Assembly: GCA_016714005.1 (NCBI GenBank)
Contig: JADJOA010000002.1
Coordinates: forward strand, 372,001 to 436,000
Direction: 5' to 3'
Origin: Bacteroidota bacterium
GTDB taxonomy: Bacteria; Bacteroidota; Bacteroidia; AKYH767-A; OLB10
DNA: 64,000 nucleotides
Positions within the stretch are counted from its first letter, which is position 1; every line of letters starts with the position of its first letter. Both the position numbers and the translations under genes were made by a program. Positions 47,264 through 58,653 of this stretch are shown here, one piece after another. The notes beneath the pieces are model-generated. The model saw only the letters and a list, made by a program, of their open reading frames with translations. It searched no databases and was not told the origin of the DNA.

Positions 47264-47504
47264 AAGTTGAGTCTATTCTAAACATCAGACTCTGAAGTCT
47301 TTTCTAAAAAAGTTTTATCGCTAACGCAATAACATTTAATTTCTCCCGTAAATATTATTGGTTTAACAAAATGCCCCCACAATTTTCCTGAACTTTTTTA
47401 AAGTGGCTCACGCCTGTACGGCCCCTTTTGATAACTGACCTGACGTCAGATTTTTCAGGAATTATAAATCCATAATTTCACCCCATAACATATCAACCCT
47501 TCCT
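47264..47504. other. Spacer before the alpha-2-macroglobulin gene, with a 10-bp palindrome
   Basis: No coding feature found in these 241 bp. A perfect palindrome CTGACGTCAG lies at 47440-47449, within ACTGACCTGACGTCAGA, a possible operator, about 55 bp upstream of the next gene. No TAnnTTTG box was found in this spacer. Confidence 0.4.
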
Positions 47505-50500
47505 ATGTTCAGTAAAAAAATAATTGCCTTTGCAATTAGCGCTGTATTTGTTGCTTCGTGCAGTAAAAAAAATGAAGTAACCCTAACAAACAAAAATTTT
47601 GAAAACGAAATAGAGCTCAAGCAAAACCTTGTCTTTACATTTGACAAAGAACTTGCGCCCGACTCCTTAATTGACAGATGGGACAGTACACAATACATTT
47701 CAATTACCCCACAGGTAAAAGGGCTTTTTAAATGGAACAATAAAAAGGAATTGCTCTTTAGCCCTGCTAAAGGTTTTGAGCCTTCAACGGATTATGTCGC
47801 ATTGCTCACAAAAAATATTGCGAAACACCAAAAAGTTCTTTCTGTGAAGGAAGAAAAAGATTCTTTTCATAAACCCTACCTTAACTTTACCGAAACAAGA
47901 GGTTATTGGTCAAAGTCTTCTTTGGGTAATGATGCGGTTGCATTAATGTTAAACCTTGGATTTAATTACAACATCAATCCCTCGCAACTCGCCACGCTTT
48001 TGACAGTAAAGATTGATGGTAAACAAACACCATTTAAAATTACAAGTGCCCAGGTTAATGACGAAGCGGTAATATCTATTGAAGGTTTTACAAAAAACAA
48101 CATACAAAAAGTTACTGCCGAAATAAATATAGCAGCCGGACTTACCTGCGTTGAAAGCAAATACAAAACAACAGCGCTAATAAAAAACACGGTTGATATT
48201 CCATTACCAGATAAACTTACGGTTAACCAAACATTAGGAGAATTTATTGGCACACAAACCGTCATGCACGTTTACACCAATCAACCGGTCGATGAAACTG
48301 ATTTGAACTCGCTCATTACAATTACTCCAAAAATTTCTTTTACAACAGAAGCCACTCCTGATGGGTTCCTTATAAAAGCATCTTTTGATCCGGGCGTATC
48401 TTATCAGCTTACCATCAGCAAAAAACTGCGTGGATTATTAGGTGGCGAAATGACAAACGATTATCAATCATTAATTCCTTTCGGACAAATGCAGCCTTCG
48501 CTGAGTTTTTCATCACAAAAAGGAATGTATTTATCATCTCGCGGTTCCAAAAATTTAGGCGTTAACGTGGTTAACATACCCAAAGTATATGTTACGGTTT
48601 ATAAAATTTATGAAAATAATATCCTCGGATTTCTAACCCAAAACCGCAATTCTTATTACGATTATGATGAGGAAAGCTACTCGCAGCGCTACAACATTTA
48701 CAACATGGAAAATTTCTCTGATGTTGTTTATGAACGCATGGTTACTACCAAGGACCTCCCTAAAAACCGTGGCATGCAAATGCTTAACCTGAGTCTTGAC
48801 GAAATAAATAATTTTAAAGGAGTGTATTTAATAAGCGTTCGTTCGGTTGATGATTACTGGCAGCGTATCACTAAATTAGTTGCCATAAGTGATGTGGGTT
48901 TAATAGCCAAACAAACTGAAAATGAAATTTATGTTTTTGCAAACTCCATTAAAACAACCAACCCTGTTTCGGGTGCTCAGATAAGTTTTATCTCCAGTAA
49001 TAACCAGGTTTTGTTTACCGGAAAAACAGATGGAGATGGCATTGCAGTGTTTGGCAACATCAAATCAAAATATCCGGGCTTTAGAGTTGAAATGATAACC
49101 GCAAAAAGCGATGGCGATTTTACCTGCATGGTTTTTAATGATTCGCGTGTTGAAACATCAAGGTATGATGTGGGTGGAAGATATGATACCGAAGGCGGTT
49201 ACACCTGCTTTATGTATGGCGACAGAAATATTTATCGCCCGGGAGAAACCATTTATATGAACAGCATTGTGCGTACCGCCAACATGATGCCCGCTGCCGA
49301 TATGCCCGTTAAAATTAAACTGTACTTGCCCAATGGTAAAGAGTTTAAAACGTTGCGCGGAAACTTAAATAAACAAGGCGCTTTAAGTTCTTCATTTCAA
49401 TTACCTGCCGGTGTGGTTACAGGAAATTACACTGCCGAAATTTACACGGCTAATGATGTTCAGTTAGCATCGCGCAGTATAAGTATAGAAGAGTTTATGC
49501 CCGACAGAATTGATGTAAAACTGAAATTAGATAAAGAGGAGTACAAAAGTGGAGATACTGTTGCAGCAAACATTACTGCCGTAAATATGTTTGGTCCTCC
49601 TGCCGCCAATCGCAATTACGAAGTAGAATTTAGCATGAGCCGTCAGTATTTTTCTGCACCTAAATTTTCAAACTACAATTTCCAGGTTGATTTACAGCCT
49701 AACGAACTTCAATTTGAAAATAAACTTAACCAGGGCAAAACAGATAAAGAGGGAAACGGCACTGAGCGTTTTGAACTAAGTGAATCTTATAAAGATGTTG
49801 GCTTGCTGCAAGGGAAAATATACGCCACCGTATTTGATGAAACCGGCAGGCCGGTAAACCGCACAAGAAGCTTTAATGTATATACTCAAAATACATTTTA
49901 TGGAATTCAGCTTAACGATTACTATAACAACCGTGGTGAGCGCATGCAGATACCGTTAATTGCCGTTGACAAAAAAGGGAATGCAGTTGCAGCAGAAGCA
50001 ATTGTAGAGATTATTAATCACCAGTGGTATTCTGTAATTGAAGGAAGTCCCGGCAGTTACCGTTATGTTTCGCAAAAGCGGGAAATTACCATGCTTAACC
50101 AGCACGTTAAAATTTCTCCCCAAGGTTACACCCAAGTTTTTATTCCAAACAATTCGGGAGAATATGAGGTGCGCGTGTCCGCTCCTGATGCAGAGCACTA
50201 TGTTTCTTCTACGTTTTATTCGTATGGATATCGCTATACACAAAACACTTCTTTTCAGGTAAATACTGAAGGACAGGTTACCATCGAAACTGATAAAGAA
50301 AAGTATGAGCCGGGCGAGCAGGCACGATTACTTTTTAAAACACCATTTGCAGGCAAACTTCTGGTAACGGTCGAGTCAAATAAATTGCTTGAACACTTTG
50401 TAGTAAGCACTGATAAAAAATCAGCCATGCTTAATTTAAAAGTCAAAGAAAATTATTTGCCCAACGTGTATATCAGTGCAACGCTTATTAAACCATTAGA

Positions 50501-52905
50501 TGATGGGAGTATTCCATTAACCGTTGCGCATGGTTACCAGCCTTTGATGGTGGAGAAAAAAGAAAATAAACTTCCGGTTACTATCACTTGCGTTGACAAA
50601 TCAAGAAGCCGCACAAAACAAACCATTAAAATAAAAACACTTGCTAAAAGAGATATTGAAGTGACCGTGGCTGTGGTGGATGAAGGTATTCTTGCATTAA
50701 AGAACTATAAAACTCCTGATCCTTATGAGCACTTCTATCAAAAGCGGGCATTGCAGGTTAACTCTTACGATATGTATCCAAACATCTTGCCCGAGCTTTC
50801 TCTGAAACGCTCAAGTATGGCTGGTGATGGGTATGATTTATCTAAAAGAGTAAATCCGCTTACCAACAAACGTGTTCAGCTGGTGGCATTGTGGAGTGGT
50901 ATTTTAAAAACCAACAGCAATGGCGAAGCATCTTACACCATTAACATACCTCAGTTCAGCGGTAGCTTGCGGGTGATGGCTTGCGCTTATTACAATAATT
51001 CTTTCGGCAGTGCAGAAAAAATATGAAGGTTGCTGACCTGTTGTCATCAGTCCTTCCATTCCGCGCTTTCTTGCACCAGGTGATACATTACTGATGCCTG
51101 TTACACTTACCAACACAACAGCAAAAGATAATGTTGCGAAGGCAGTGGTGTCGGCAACCGGAAATGTAAAAGTGGTGGGCGCTTCCGAAGAAAATATTTC
51201 TCTTACTGCCAATAACGAATCCAGAACCACATTTAAACTTGTTGCTGATAAAGCAGTGGGAACAGGAAGCATTACGATCAATGTTAATGCATTTAACGAA
51301 GTGTTCACCGAGAAAACTGAAATTACAGTAAGACCCATTACCTCGCTACTAAAAGAAAGCGATGCAGGAAGTATAAAAGGCGGTGAAGCAAAAACCATTG
51401 ATTACGCTTCGTCATTTGTGCCATCTACATTAGAATCAAAATTGATTTTAAGCCGCTCACCTATGGTCCAGTTTACCGATCAGTTAAGTTATCTGTTGGA
51501 TTATCCTCATGGCTGCATAGAGCAAACGGTATCTATAGCCTTTCCGCAGATTTATTACATTGATTTGGTTAAGATGATTAAAAATAAACCAGGGTTTGCA
51601 GTAGATCCATCGTTTAATATACAGGAAGCAATTCGCAAAATAGAAACCATGCAGATGTATAACGGAGGTTTGAGTTACTGGCCCGGCAGCAGTTACGAAA
51701 CATGGTGGGGCAGTGCTTATGCTTTACACTTTTTAACCGAAGCGCAAAAGGCAGGTTATGATGTGAGCAAAGAAACTGTTGATAAGCTATTCAGTTACCA
51801 TTCGCAAAAAGCTAAAGAACGGGCAATGGAGCCTTACTGGTTTTACGATAATGGCACAGGAACTTACAACAAGCAATTTGCAAAGCGTGAAATATTTTAC
51901 TCATTGTATTTGCTTGCATTAAACGATAGAAGGGATTTGAGTACCATGAATTATTACAAAGCAAATCTTTCGCAGCTTACATTAGACTCGCGCTATATGC
52001 TGGCATGTGCGTACTTGGCTTTAGGCGATGATAAAAGTCACAATGCCATATTGCCCAATTCTATTGAAGCTATGCGCTCGGTGCGCTCTACAGGCAGTTG
52101 TTTTTACTCAGCCATTCGTGATGAAGCGCTTGCGCTGAATTGTTTACTGGAAACAAACCCTGATCATCCGCAGGTAGGTACCATGGTTAAGCATCTTTCT
52201 CAGCAAATAAAAAAAGACCCTTACATGAATACCAATGAACGTGCTTGGGCATTTATAGCGTTAGGTAAGTTTATGAAACGTGCTACCGCTTCAACCGTAA
52301 CGGCATCGGTATTGGCAGATGGAAAACCAATTGCCGAATTTAAAGGTGACGACTTGGTATTGCGCACGAAGGATATTGCTAATAAAAAAATAGAAATAAA
52401 AACTTCCGGTGTAGGAAACCTGTACTTTTTTACAGAACAATCGGGGTTAAGGTTTGATAATAAATTTAAAGAAGAAGACAGTTACCTGCAGGTGCGCAAG
52501 TCTTTTTACGACAGGTTTGGAAACCCCATTTCAGGAACATTTACTCAAGGAGATTTAATTGTAGTGAAGATTACTTTGTTTAACAAACAAGGCTCTGATG
52601 TGGACAATGTGGTAATTACCGATATGCTACCCGCAGGTTTTGAAATTGAAAACCCGCGTTTGACAGAAAATAGGGATATGCCCTGGATTAAAGATCAGTT
52701 TAACCCCGATTATTTTGATGTGCGCGATGACAGGATTAATCTCTACACCACCTCAGGAAGAATGCCGCGCAACTTCTACTACATGGTACGAGCTGTTTCA
52801 ACAGGTAACTTTATAATGGGTCCGGTAAGTGCCGATGCCATGTATAATGCCGAGTATCATTCTTATAATGGAGCGGGCGTTGCAAAAATTGTTGAGCGCA
52901 AGTAA
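47505..52905 (+). CDS. Bacterial alpha-2-macroglobulin family lipoprotein, two indels
   Basis: A ~1,800-residue envelope protease trap. The N-terminus is a lipoprotein signal with lipobox FVASC (Cys19). MG-type beta domains follow, including NIYRPGETIYMNSIVRTANM, given by its parts YRPGETIYMNS and EEFMPDRIDVKLKL. The C-terminal half has the thioester motif GCIEQ in YPHGCIEQTV (TGC ATA GAG CAA, 51514-51525), then the alpha-alpha toroid (MQMYNGGLSYWPGS, TWWGSAYALHFLTEA). The two frames (up to 51026, and from ~51030) join after one-base repairs at A6 51016-51021 and CC 51037-51038, restoring KVADPVVISPSIPRFLAPGD. No penicillin-binding protein 1C gene follows, unlike the E. coli yfhM-pbpC pair. 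Confidence 0.9.
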
Positions 52906-52946
52906 TCGAATTGGATTTAAAATTAACATTGAAGCATTAATTTTAG

Positions 52947-53019
52947 AAACCAACATTGATGTTAAGTCCATGTAAACATAAAGTTTACAAATCACAAGAT
53001 TTAAACTCAGTGTTGGTTT
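52947..53019 (+). terminator. Possible terminator: long-loop inverted repeat after the macroglobulin gene
   Basis: AAACCAACA (52947-52955) and TGTTGGTTT (53011-53019) are perfect complements with a ~55-nt loop, followed by TTCTTTT. A second small repeat TTGGTT...AACCAA overlaps at 53013-53033. The long loop makes this weaker than a standard terminator. Confidence 0.4.
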
Positions 53020-53051
53020 TCTTTTATAACCAATCAGCGTAACCACTTTTA

Positions 53052-53059
53052 TACATTTG
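53052..53059 (+). promoter_or_regulatory. Promoter -7 box TACATTTG, leaderless start
   Basis: Exact TAnnTTTG box that ends 4 bp before the ATG at 53064. Transcription would begin at or a few bases after the start codon region, so the mRNA is probably leaderless or nearly so. Confidence 0.6.
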
Positions 53060-53063
53060 CCAA

Positions 53064-54623
53064 ATGATACCCGAACATAAAGCCCACCACATTTTTTTTG
53101 TTGGCGTAATAGTATTGGTAGCGGCTTTGCCTTTGAGCATGTTTGTAATGAGTATTGCGCAGTTTGTAATAATTGCTGGATGGCTGCTTAGCGGAAACAT
53201 TCTGGAAAAATTCAAGCAAGCTTTTAGCAAAAAACTTGTGTTGATTAAAACTGGCTTTTTTTTTATTCATGTAATAGGTTTGTTTTGGACAAGCGATTTT
53301 GGCTATGCATTTAAAGATTTGCGCATAAAGCTTCCATTACTTGCCTTGCCGGTAATTTTTTCAACCACTGCCCCTTTCAGTAAAAAAGAATTTGAAATAG
53401 CGCTAAAATTTTTTGTGGCTGCCGTGCTTGTAAGCACACTTATAAGCACCTCTGTGTATTTAGGTCTTACTTCAAAAAAAATTACAGACATAAGAGAGAT
53501 TTCCATTTTTATCTCACACATACGACTATCACTTTTAGTGTGCATGGCAGTATTTACTTTAATATGGTTTTGGATGAAAGGGAAAAAAAGCGGTGTAGTA
53601 AAAATTATTATCCCCGCTTTAGTAATATGGTTCGTGTGTTTCCTTGTGTTGCTTGAATCGGTAACGGGACTTGGCATTTTATTTTTTGTATTAATTGTTT
53701 TTTCTTTTGGAAAAATAATCAGTCAGAAACGTTTTGTTTACTTAGCTATTATAATGCCCGCATTAATTGGTGGCTTGTTTACTGGCTTTAAATACTGGAA
53801 CAGCATTTATAAAAATGTAAGCAGGGTAACTGAACAAGCAGAAGTTGATGAAAAGACTCTGAATGGAAATATGTATGTGCACCACCTTGAAAGATTTGAC
53901 ATTGAGAATGGCTTTAGAGTTTACTGGCACATTTGCGAACCTGAGCTTGAAGCTGAATGGAACCGAAGAAGCAAGCTTTCTTATAATGGTTTAGATAACA
54001 AAGGCAATGGACTTAAATACACATTGTGGCGGTACTTAACATCATTAAATTTAAAAAAAGACAGTGCTGGTGTTACCCAGTTAACTGATGATGACATTAT
54101 AGCTATAGAAAACGGAATACCTAACCATATTTATTTAACACGCAACAAAATTTATAAGCGGTTGCATACCATTGCATGGGAAATAAATAATTATAAACAA
54201 GGTGGAAACCCAAGTGGGCACTCTGTTACCATGCGTTTTGAGTTTTGGAACACGGCTTTGTTCATTATAAAAAAACATATGTTGAAAGGTGTAGGAACAG
54301 GTGATGTACCAATTGCTTTTAAACGTGCATACATACAAACACACTCCCCTCTTGACGAAAAGTGGCGGTTGCGTGCTCACAACCAATTTTTAACTATTGC
54401 AGTTGCACTAGGAATTTTTTGGTTAGCATATTTTATCTTTTCGCTCATTGCTCCGGTGTATTTATCACAAAACGGAAAGTCCTTTTTGTTTTTAAGCTTT
54501 TTGCTCACAGCTATTTTATCTATGCTAACGGAAGACACAATAGAAACACAAGCAGGAGTAACTTTTTTTGCTGTGTTTAATGCTTTATATTTATGGGGTA
54601 GTGATAGGAATGCGCACAGTTAG
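53064..54623 (+). CDS. O-antigen ligase/Wzy-like polytopic membrane protein
   Basis: A 519-residue inner membrane protein with about 10-12 transmembrane helices and one large extracytoplasmic loop (~residues 250-400). The Wzy_C-like landmarks ISHIRLSLLVCMA (~145) and LRAHNQFLTIAVALGI (~450), with SMLTEDTIETQAGVTFF near the end, fit the O-antigen ligase/polymerase family. The large loop carries many charged and Trp residues. It would join or polymerise surface glycans onto lipid carriers. No other glycan gene is adjacent, so the substrate is unknown. Intact. Confidence 0.82.
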   Translation: MIPEHKAHHIFFVGVIVLVAALPLSMFVMSIAQFVIIAGWLLSGNILEKFKQAFSKKLVLIKTGFFFIHVIGLFWTSDFGYAFKDLRIKLPLLALPVIFSTTAPFSKKEFEIALKFFVAAVLVSTLISTSVYLGLTSKKITDIREISIFISHIRLSLLVCMAVFTLIWFWMKGKKSGVVKIIIPALVIWFVCFLVLLESVTGLGILFFVLIVFSFGKIISQKRFVYLAIIMPALIGGLFTGFKYWNSIYKNVSRVTEQAEVDEKTLNGNMYVHHLERFDIENGFRVYWHICEPELEAEWNRRSKLSYNGLDNKGNGLKYTLWRYLTSLNLKKDSAGVTQLTDDDIIAIENGIPNHIYLTRNKIYKRLHTIAWEINNYKQGGNPSGHSVTMRFEFWNTALFIIKKHMLKGVGTGDVPIAFKRAYIQTHSPLDEKWRLRAHNQFLTIAVALGIFWLAYFIFSLIAPVYLSQNGKSFLFLSFLLTAILSMLTEDTIETQAGVTFFAVFNALYLWGSDRNAHS

Positions 54624-54662
54624 CTTTAATGATTATTTAAATTGTAGGGTATATACTATTAA

Positions 54663-55789
54663 TTATGGCTCTTCAACAAACAAATCGCTTATGATTTTAT
54701 CTGCAATAAATTTATTAGCTAGGGGAATTGATAATAGTCCGTTTTTGTCATCTATCAATCCATTTTGTACAGCATTAGCTACGGCATAAGTCAGCTTTCG
54801 CCATTGTGTTGTTGTAATATTTTCCTTCAAATAGTTTAAGTCTGCTCCCCATTTAGTTCTAAGAGTAGTCATAAGGTATTCATTTATTTTATTTATAGAA
54901 GTAAGTTCTTCTATCTCAAAAAAGAAGTGTTCTCTTTAATCGCTTTTACATAAGAGAAATTATTTTTCAAATTCCATTGCCTGCTTGTGCCATTGTACGA
55001 ATGCGCAGATGGCCCAATACCTAAATAATTTCTATTCTTCCAATAGGAAGTGTTGTGCATTGCATAATTTTCATTCTTACAAAAATTTGAAATCTCGTAT
55101 TGCTCAAATCCATTTTCTGTTGCTCTGTGCACAAGAAATAAAAATTGTTGCTGTGCATTTTCCTGTTCCGCTTCAGATATTTTACCAGTTGATACCATCT
55201 TGCCATATACCGTTTTTTCTTCGGCAGTAAGGCAATATGCCGATAGATGATTTACAGGAAGTGATAGTGCAATGGATAAATTTTTTTCTATATCTTTTAC
55301 AGTTGAATTGGGCGTTGCATAAATTAAATCAATAGAAATATTTTGAATGCCTGAGCGATAAGCATCTTTTACAGCCGCAATAGCCGTTTGGCTGTTGTGT
55401 GTGCGGTTCATCCATTTTAAAACTCCATCGTTAAAAGATTGAATACCCATACTCAACCGGTTAACTTTTGTTTTGGCAAGTTCTGTCAAATAACTTTTCG
55501 CTAAGTCATCCGGGTTTGCTTCAAGCGTGCATTCCTTTAAATCAACGGCATAGTTTTTAAAAATGGCTTCAATTATTGCATCAATTTCTGCAGCAGAGAG
55601 TAAGGATGGGGTACCTCCTCCAAAATAAATGGTTTCTACAGGTTCGTTTAAGTAGTTTTTTCGCAATTCAAGCTCCGTTTTTATGGCAGCAACCACTTCT
55701 TTTTTAATATTTAACGAGGTTGAAAAATGAAAATCGCAGTAGGTGCAAGCCTGCCTGCAAAAAGGAATGTGTATATAAATACCAGCCAT
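54663..55789 (-). CDS. hemW: Radical SAM protein HemW, one indel
   Basis: Coproporphyrinogen-III-oxidase-like radical SAM protein; HemW proteins bind heme and are thought to deliver it to respiratory enzymes. The radical SAM motif is CRQACTYCDF (~residues 11-20), then ETIYFGGGTPSLL, LEANPDDL, LSMGIQSFND and LIYATPNSTV. The frame breaks in the A6 run at 54918-54923 (one base missing). The continuation FEIEELTSINKINEYLMTTL, then TKWGADLNYL, is the HemW C-terminal domain. Restored length ~375 residues. Convergent with the O-antigen ligase-like gene. Confidence 0.9.
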
Positions 55790-55865
55790 GTAAGATTGAA
55801 AAAATTATGGCAACTTTTCTAGTGCCCTTACGTATAAATTTCTACAACATTAAAACATTAGACAA

Positions 55866-56640
55866 ATGGCAGCAAAAAGATTTTTTACAGCATTAATTAC
55901 AATACTATCAATACAATTACATGCGCAGCAAACTTTGTATAGAGTGCAGTGGGACGACTATTCCTCCTTCAGCATTTCTGGCGGAGCTATTGAATCGGGC
56001 GCATGGAGAGTGGCAAACGATTCATGCATATTTACAAGTGCTGTTTTTGCTATCGATCAACATATAGTTTCGGGAGTAGATGTTGACCTAACCGCAATGG
56101 TTGATGGTAAAATGAGCGCTGACGAAAAAATATACGGGACTTACTTTGTAAATGGAAACATTATGAAAATGTTTGAAGCAAATGGTTCGCAGTTTGTGGG
56201 CGACTACAGACGCACAGATTATATTGCAGCAAAACCGGGGCAACGTATTATGATAAAACTTGCAATGGTATCGGGCAGTAAAGACAGAAGCTGGTTGATA
56301 AACAGCGAGGATATAAAAGTTAATGTTACAGAATCGGAATCAAAAAAAGTTGCTACAGTTTATAATGGGCGCACTATTAAGGTTGCCTGGAATTTCGAAC
56401 CAACTAATGATTGTAATTATTTTATTGTTGAACGTTCGCAAAACGGCCATGACTTTTCACAAATTGGATTGGTGAAAGCTGAGCAAAGCAACCGAAACAC
56501 CTTTCAGTTAATAGATAATGCAGTAATCAGCGGTGTTAACTACTACCGTGTTAAAATCAAAATTCAAAGGTGATATTATTCAGGTAGGAAATATTTCTAT
56601 GCTTAATACGCAAGACGAGTTATCAGAAGCACACAATTAA
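55866..56640 (+). CDS. Secreted protein with a fibronectin III-like C-terminal half, one indel
   Basis: A ~257-residue secreted protein. Signal peptide (~1-20, LHAQQ). The N-terminal half is an unrecognised beta-rich domain (VQWDDYSSFSISGGAI). The C-terminal half (~165-250) has the landmarks NYFIVERSQNGHDFSQIG and SGVNYYRVK, the type of fibronectin-like segment common in T9SS cargo. However, no type A sorting domain follows before the stop. The last codons need one base removed from the A4 run at 56559-56562, after which it continues FKGDIIQVGNISML and ends at TAA 56638-56640. Function unknown. Confidence 0.75.
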
Positions 56641-56642
56641 TT

Positions 56643-57897
56643 TTATCCGTTTGAGCGAATTGCTTCAACAGGATCAAGTTTAGAGGCTGACCATGCAGGG
56701 ATAAAGCCTGATACAATTCCTATAGTAGCTGAAATACCTATGCCCCATACAATGTTTTCAAGAGTTAAGGTCATATCGAAATCCATTGCTTTGGTAGCAA
56801 CCAGGGCAAGTATGTAAATGATAATTAAACCAATTATTCCACCTATAATACAAAGGACTATCGACTCTATTAAAAATTGAAGCAGTATAAAATAATTTTT
56901 TGCACCAAGCGCTTTTTGAATACCTATTTGACTGGTACGCTCACGCACCGAAACAAACATAATATTGGCAATACCAAAGCCGCCAACAATAACAGAAAAT
57001 ATTCCAATAATGCCACCAAACATGCTAATGGTATCAAACATGATGGCTACATTTTTTGTAAGCAGGTTTGATTCGTTCAAAGCAAAATTATCATCCTCAA
57101 TAGGGCGCAGTCTTCTTATGGATCGCATTGCACTTTTCAAATCATCCATTGCCTGCTCATTACTAACGTTGTCTTTAACCTTCGCCTTGATAAACGGGCC
57201 AACATTGTCGCTCTTTATATTCACTAAGTTTCTACCGTAATTAAGAGGCAACACTACCACATCATCATTACTTGTTTCTAAAAGACTGGTGCCTTCTCTC
57301 TTAAAAGTTCCGATTACGGTAAGCTTTCTTCCCATTATAGTTATGTTTTTCCCAATTGGGTCTTGGTTTTCAAAAAGGCTGGAGGCAACCTCGGCCCCAA
57401 TAACTGTTACCGGTCTTCCCGTTTCCGATTCTACTTCCGTAAAATATCTGCCATCCGATAATTCAAATGCTTTAATTTTATCAAAATCATGACTCACTAA
57501 TGCAACAGTAGAATTTTCTATAGCGTTGTTTTTGTACTTAATTATTTTTCCTTCCGGTAAGCTTCAAAGGAGAAGTATTGAATAGTGCTTGTTCTGTTTT
57601 TCAAATCATTCATCTCCTTAATACCGGGCAATGGCCTTTGCCAATATTTCCACCAGGCATATTCACCTCCGCCAAAACCCCAAGGCCATTTCTGCACATA
57701 AATTACATTTTCACCAAGCGATTTTACGCTGTCCTGCACATTATCTTCCATAGAATCTACAGCCGTAAAACAGATATAATGGCAAAAATGCCTATGGAAA
57801 TTCCGAGCAAGGATAAGAAGGTGCGCAGTTTATTAACGCTTAAGGCATGAAAAGCAAACAATACACTTTCTCGTAATAGTTTTAAAAAGATTCTCAC
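56643..57897 (-). CDS. MacB-like ABC transporter permease, two indels
   Basis: About 418 residues from GTG 57895-57897. The N-terminus (VRIFLKLLRESVLFAFHAL, NKLRTFLSLLGISIGIFAII) gives TM1. A periplasmic MacB-PCD domain follows (GENVIYVQKWPWGFGGGEYAW by its part NVIYVQKWPWG; DGRYFTEVE; VIGAEVASSLF). The C-terminal FtsX-like part has three helices and the signature VRERTSQIGIQKALGAK. Breaks: A4 run 57767-57770 and AA 57559-57560, one base missing in each. The partner ATPase is not adjacent (a lolD-like gene lies far away at 19411). Likely exports peptides, lipoproteins or small molecules; substrate unknown. Confidence 0.86.
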
Positions 57898-58026
57898 TAG
57901 AAATTAAAATAATATTGATGCGAATGTAAATGAATTAAACAAACAGCATTACAAATAATTTCTTAGCCGCCTAAAACTATATATTCGCCTCTTCAACTCA
58001 CTCCGTATTCAAAACTCCCTGCTCCC

Positions 58027-58647
58027 ATGTACACTGGAATGCTTCACACTCACACATTAGTTGTAATGCTGTTTGTAATTCTTTACCTTATCAAAACAAC
58101 TTTACTGATGATGGACAAAAATGAAACGCTCAGAAAATTTTCGGCAAAAACAAAAGTACCCGAAATGATTATCAGCTTTCTGTTTCTGGCAACAGGAATT
58201 TATCTGGCAATAAATACCGGCAACAAAGGAATGTGGCTATGGGTTAAAATTGGCATTGTAGCACTAACTATACCTATTGCCGTAATTGGTTTTAAAAAAG
58301 AGCGCAAGCCAATGGCATTACTTGCCATGATGTGTCTGGTGTATGCATATGGTATTTCAGAAACAAAATCACCCACGTTTAAAAAGGAAGCCGATAAAGA
58401 AGAATTTAAAAATGTAGCTGCTGTAGATTTAGGAAAACAGATTTACGAAGCCAAGTGCATGATGTGCCACGGACCCGATGGCAAACTTGGATTAAGTGGT
58501 GCAAAAGATTTAACACAATCTCAACTTACTCCTGAGCAAAAGATAGAGATAATTAGAAAAGGAAAAAATGCCATGGCAGCTTACGAAACGCAATTGAGCG
58601 AAGAGGAAATAAAAGCAGTGGCTGATTATGTAAATAATTTGAAATAG
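58027..58647 (+). CDS. SirB-like membrane domain fused to a cytochrome c domain
   Basis: A 206-residue protein. The N-terminal ~115 residues form four hydrophobic helices (HTHTLVVMLFVILYLIKTTLL, given as HTHTLVVMLFV; MIISFLFLATGIYLAI; VKIGIVALTIPIAVIGF). The C-terminal ~80 residues are a class I cytochrome c with heme site CMMCH (residues ~148-152), GPDGKLGLSGAKDL and an axial Met probably in NAMAAYE. The heme domain would face the periplasm. The combination suggests a membrane-tethered electron carrier; partner unknown. Intact; hflX starts 6 bp after its stop. Confidence 0.82.
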   Translation: MYTGMLHTHTLVVMLFVILYLIKTTLLMMDKNETLRKFSAKTKVPEMIISFLFLATGIYLAINTGNKGMWLWVKIGIVALTIPIAVIGFKKERKPMALLAMMCLVYAYGISETKSPTFKKEADKEEFKNVAAVDLGKQIYEAKCMMCHGPDGKLGLSGAKDLTQSQLTPEQKIEIIRKGKNAMAAYETQLSEEEIKAVADYVNNLK

Positions 58648-58653
58648 ATTTTT

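Noticed and set aside
47440..47449. Palindrome CTGACGTCAG as a confirmed operator
   Set aside because: A single 10-bp palindrome without a second copy or a known binding regulator is not enough to call a site.
53303..53677. Minus-strand frame opposite the O-antigen-ligase-like gene
   Set aside because: The plus-strand gene has clear membrane topology and family landmarks; the opposite frame has none.
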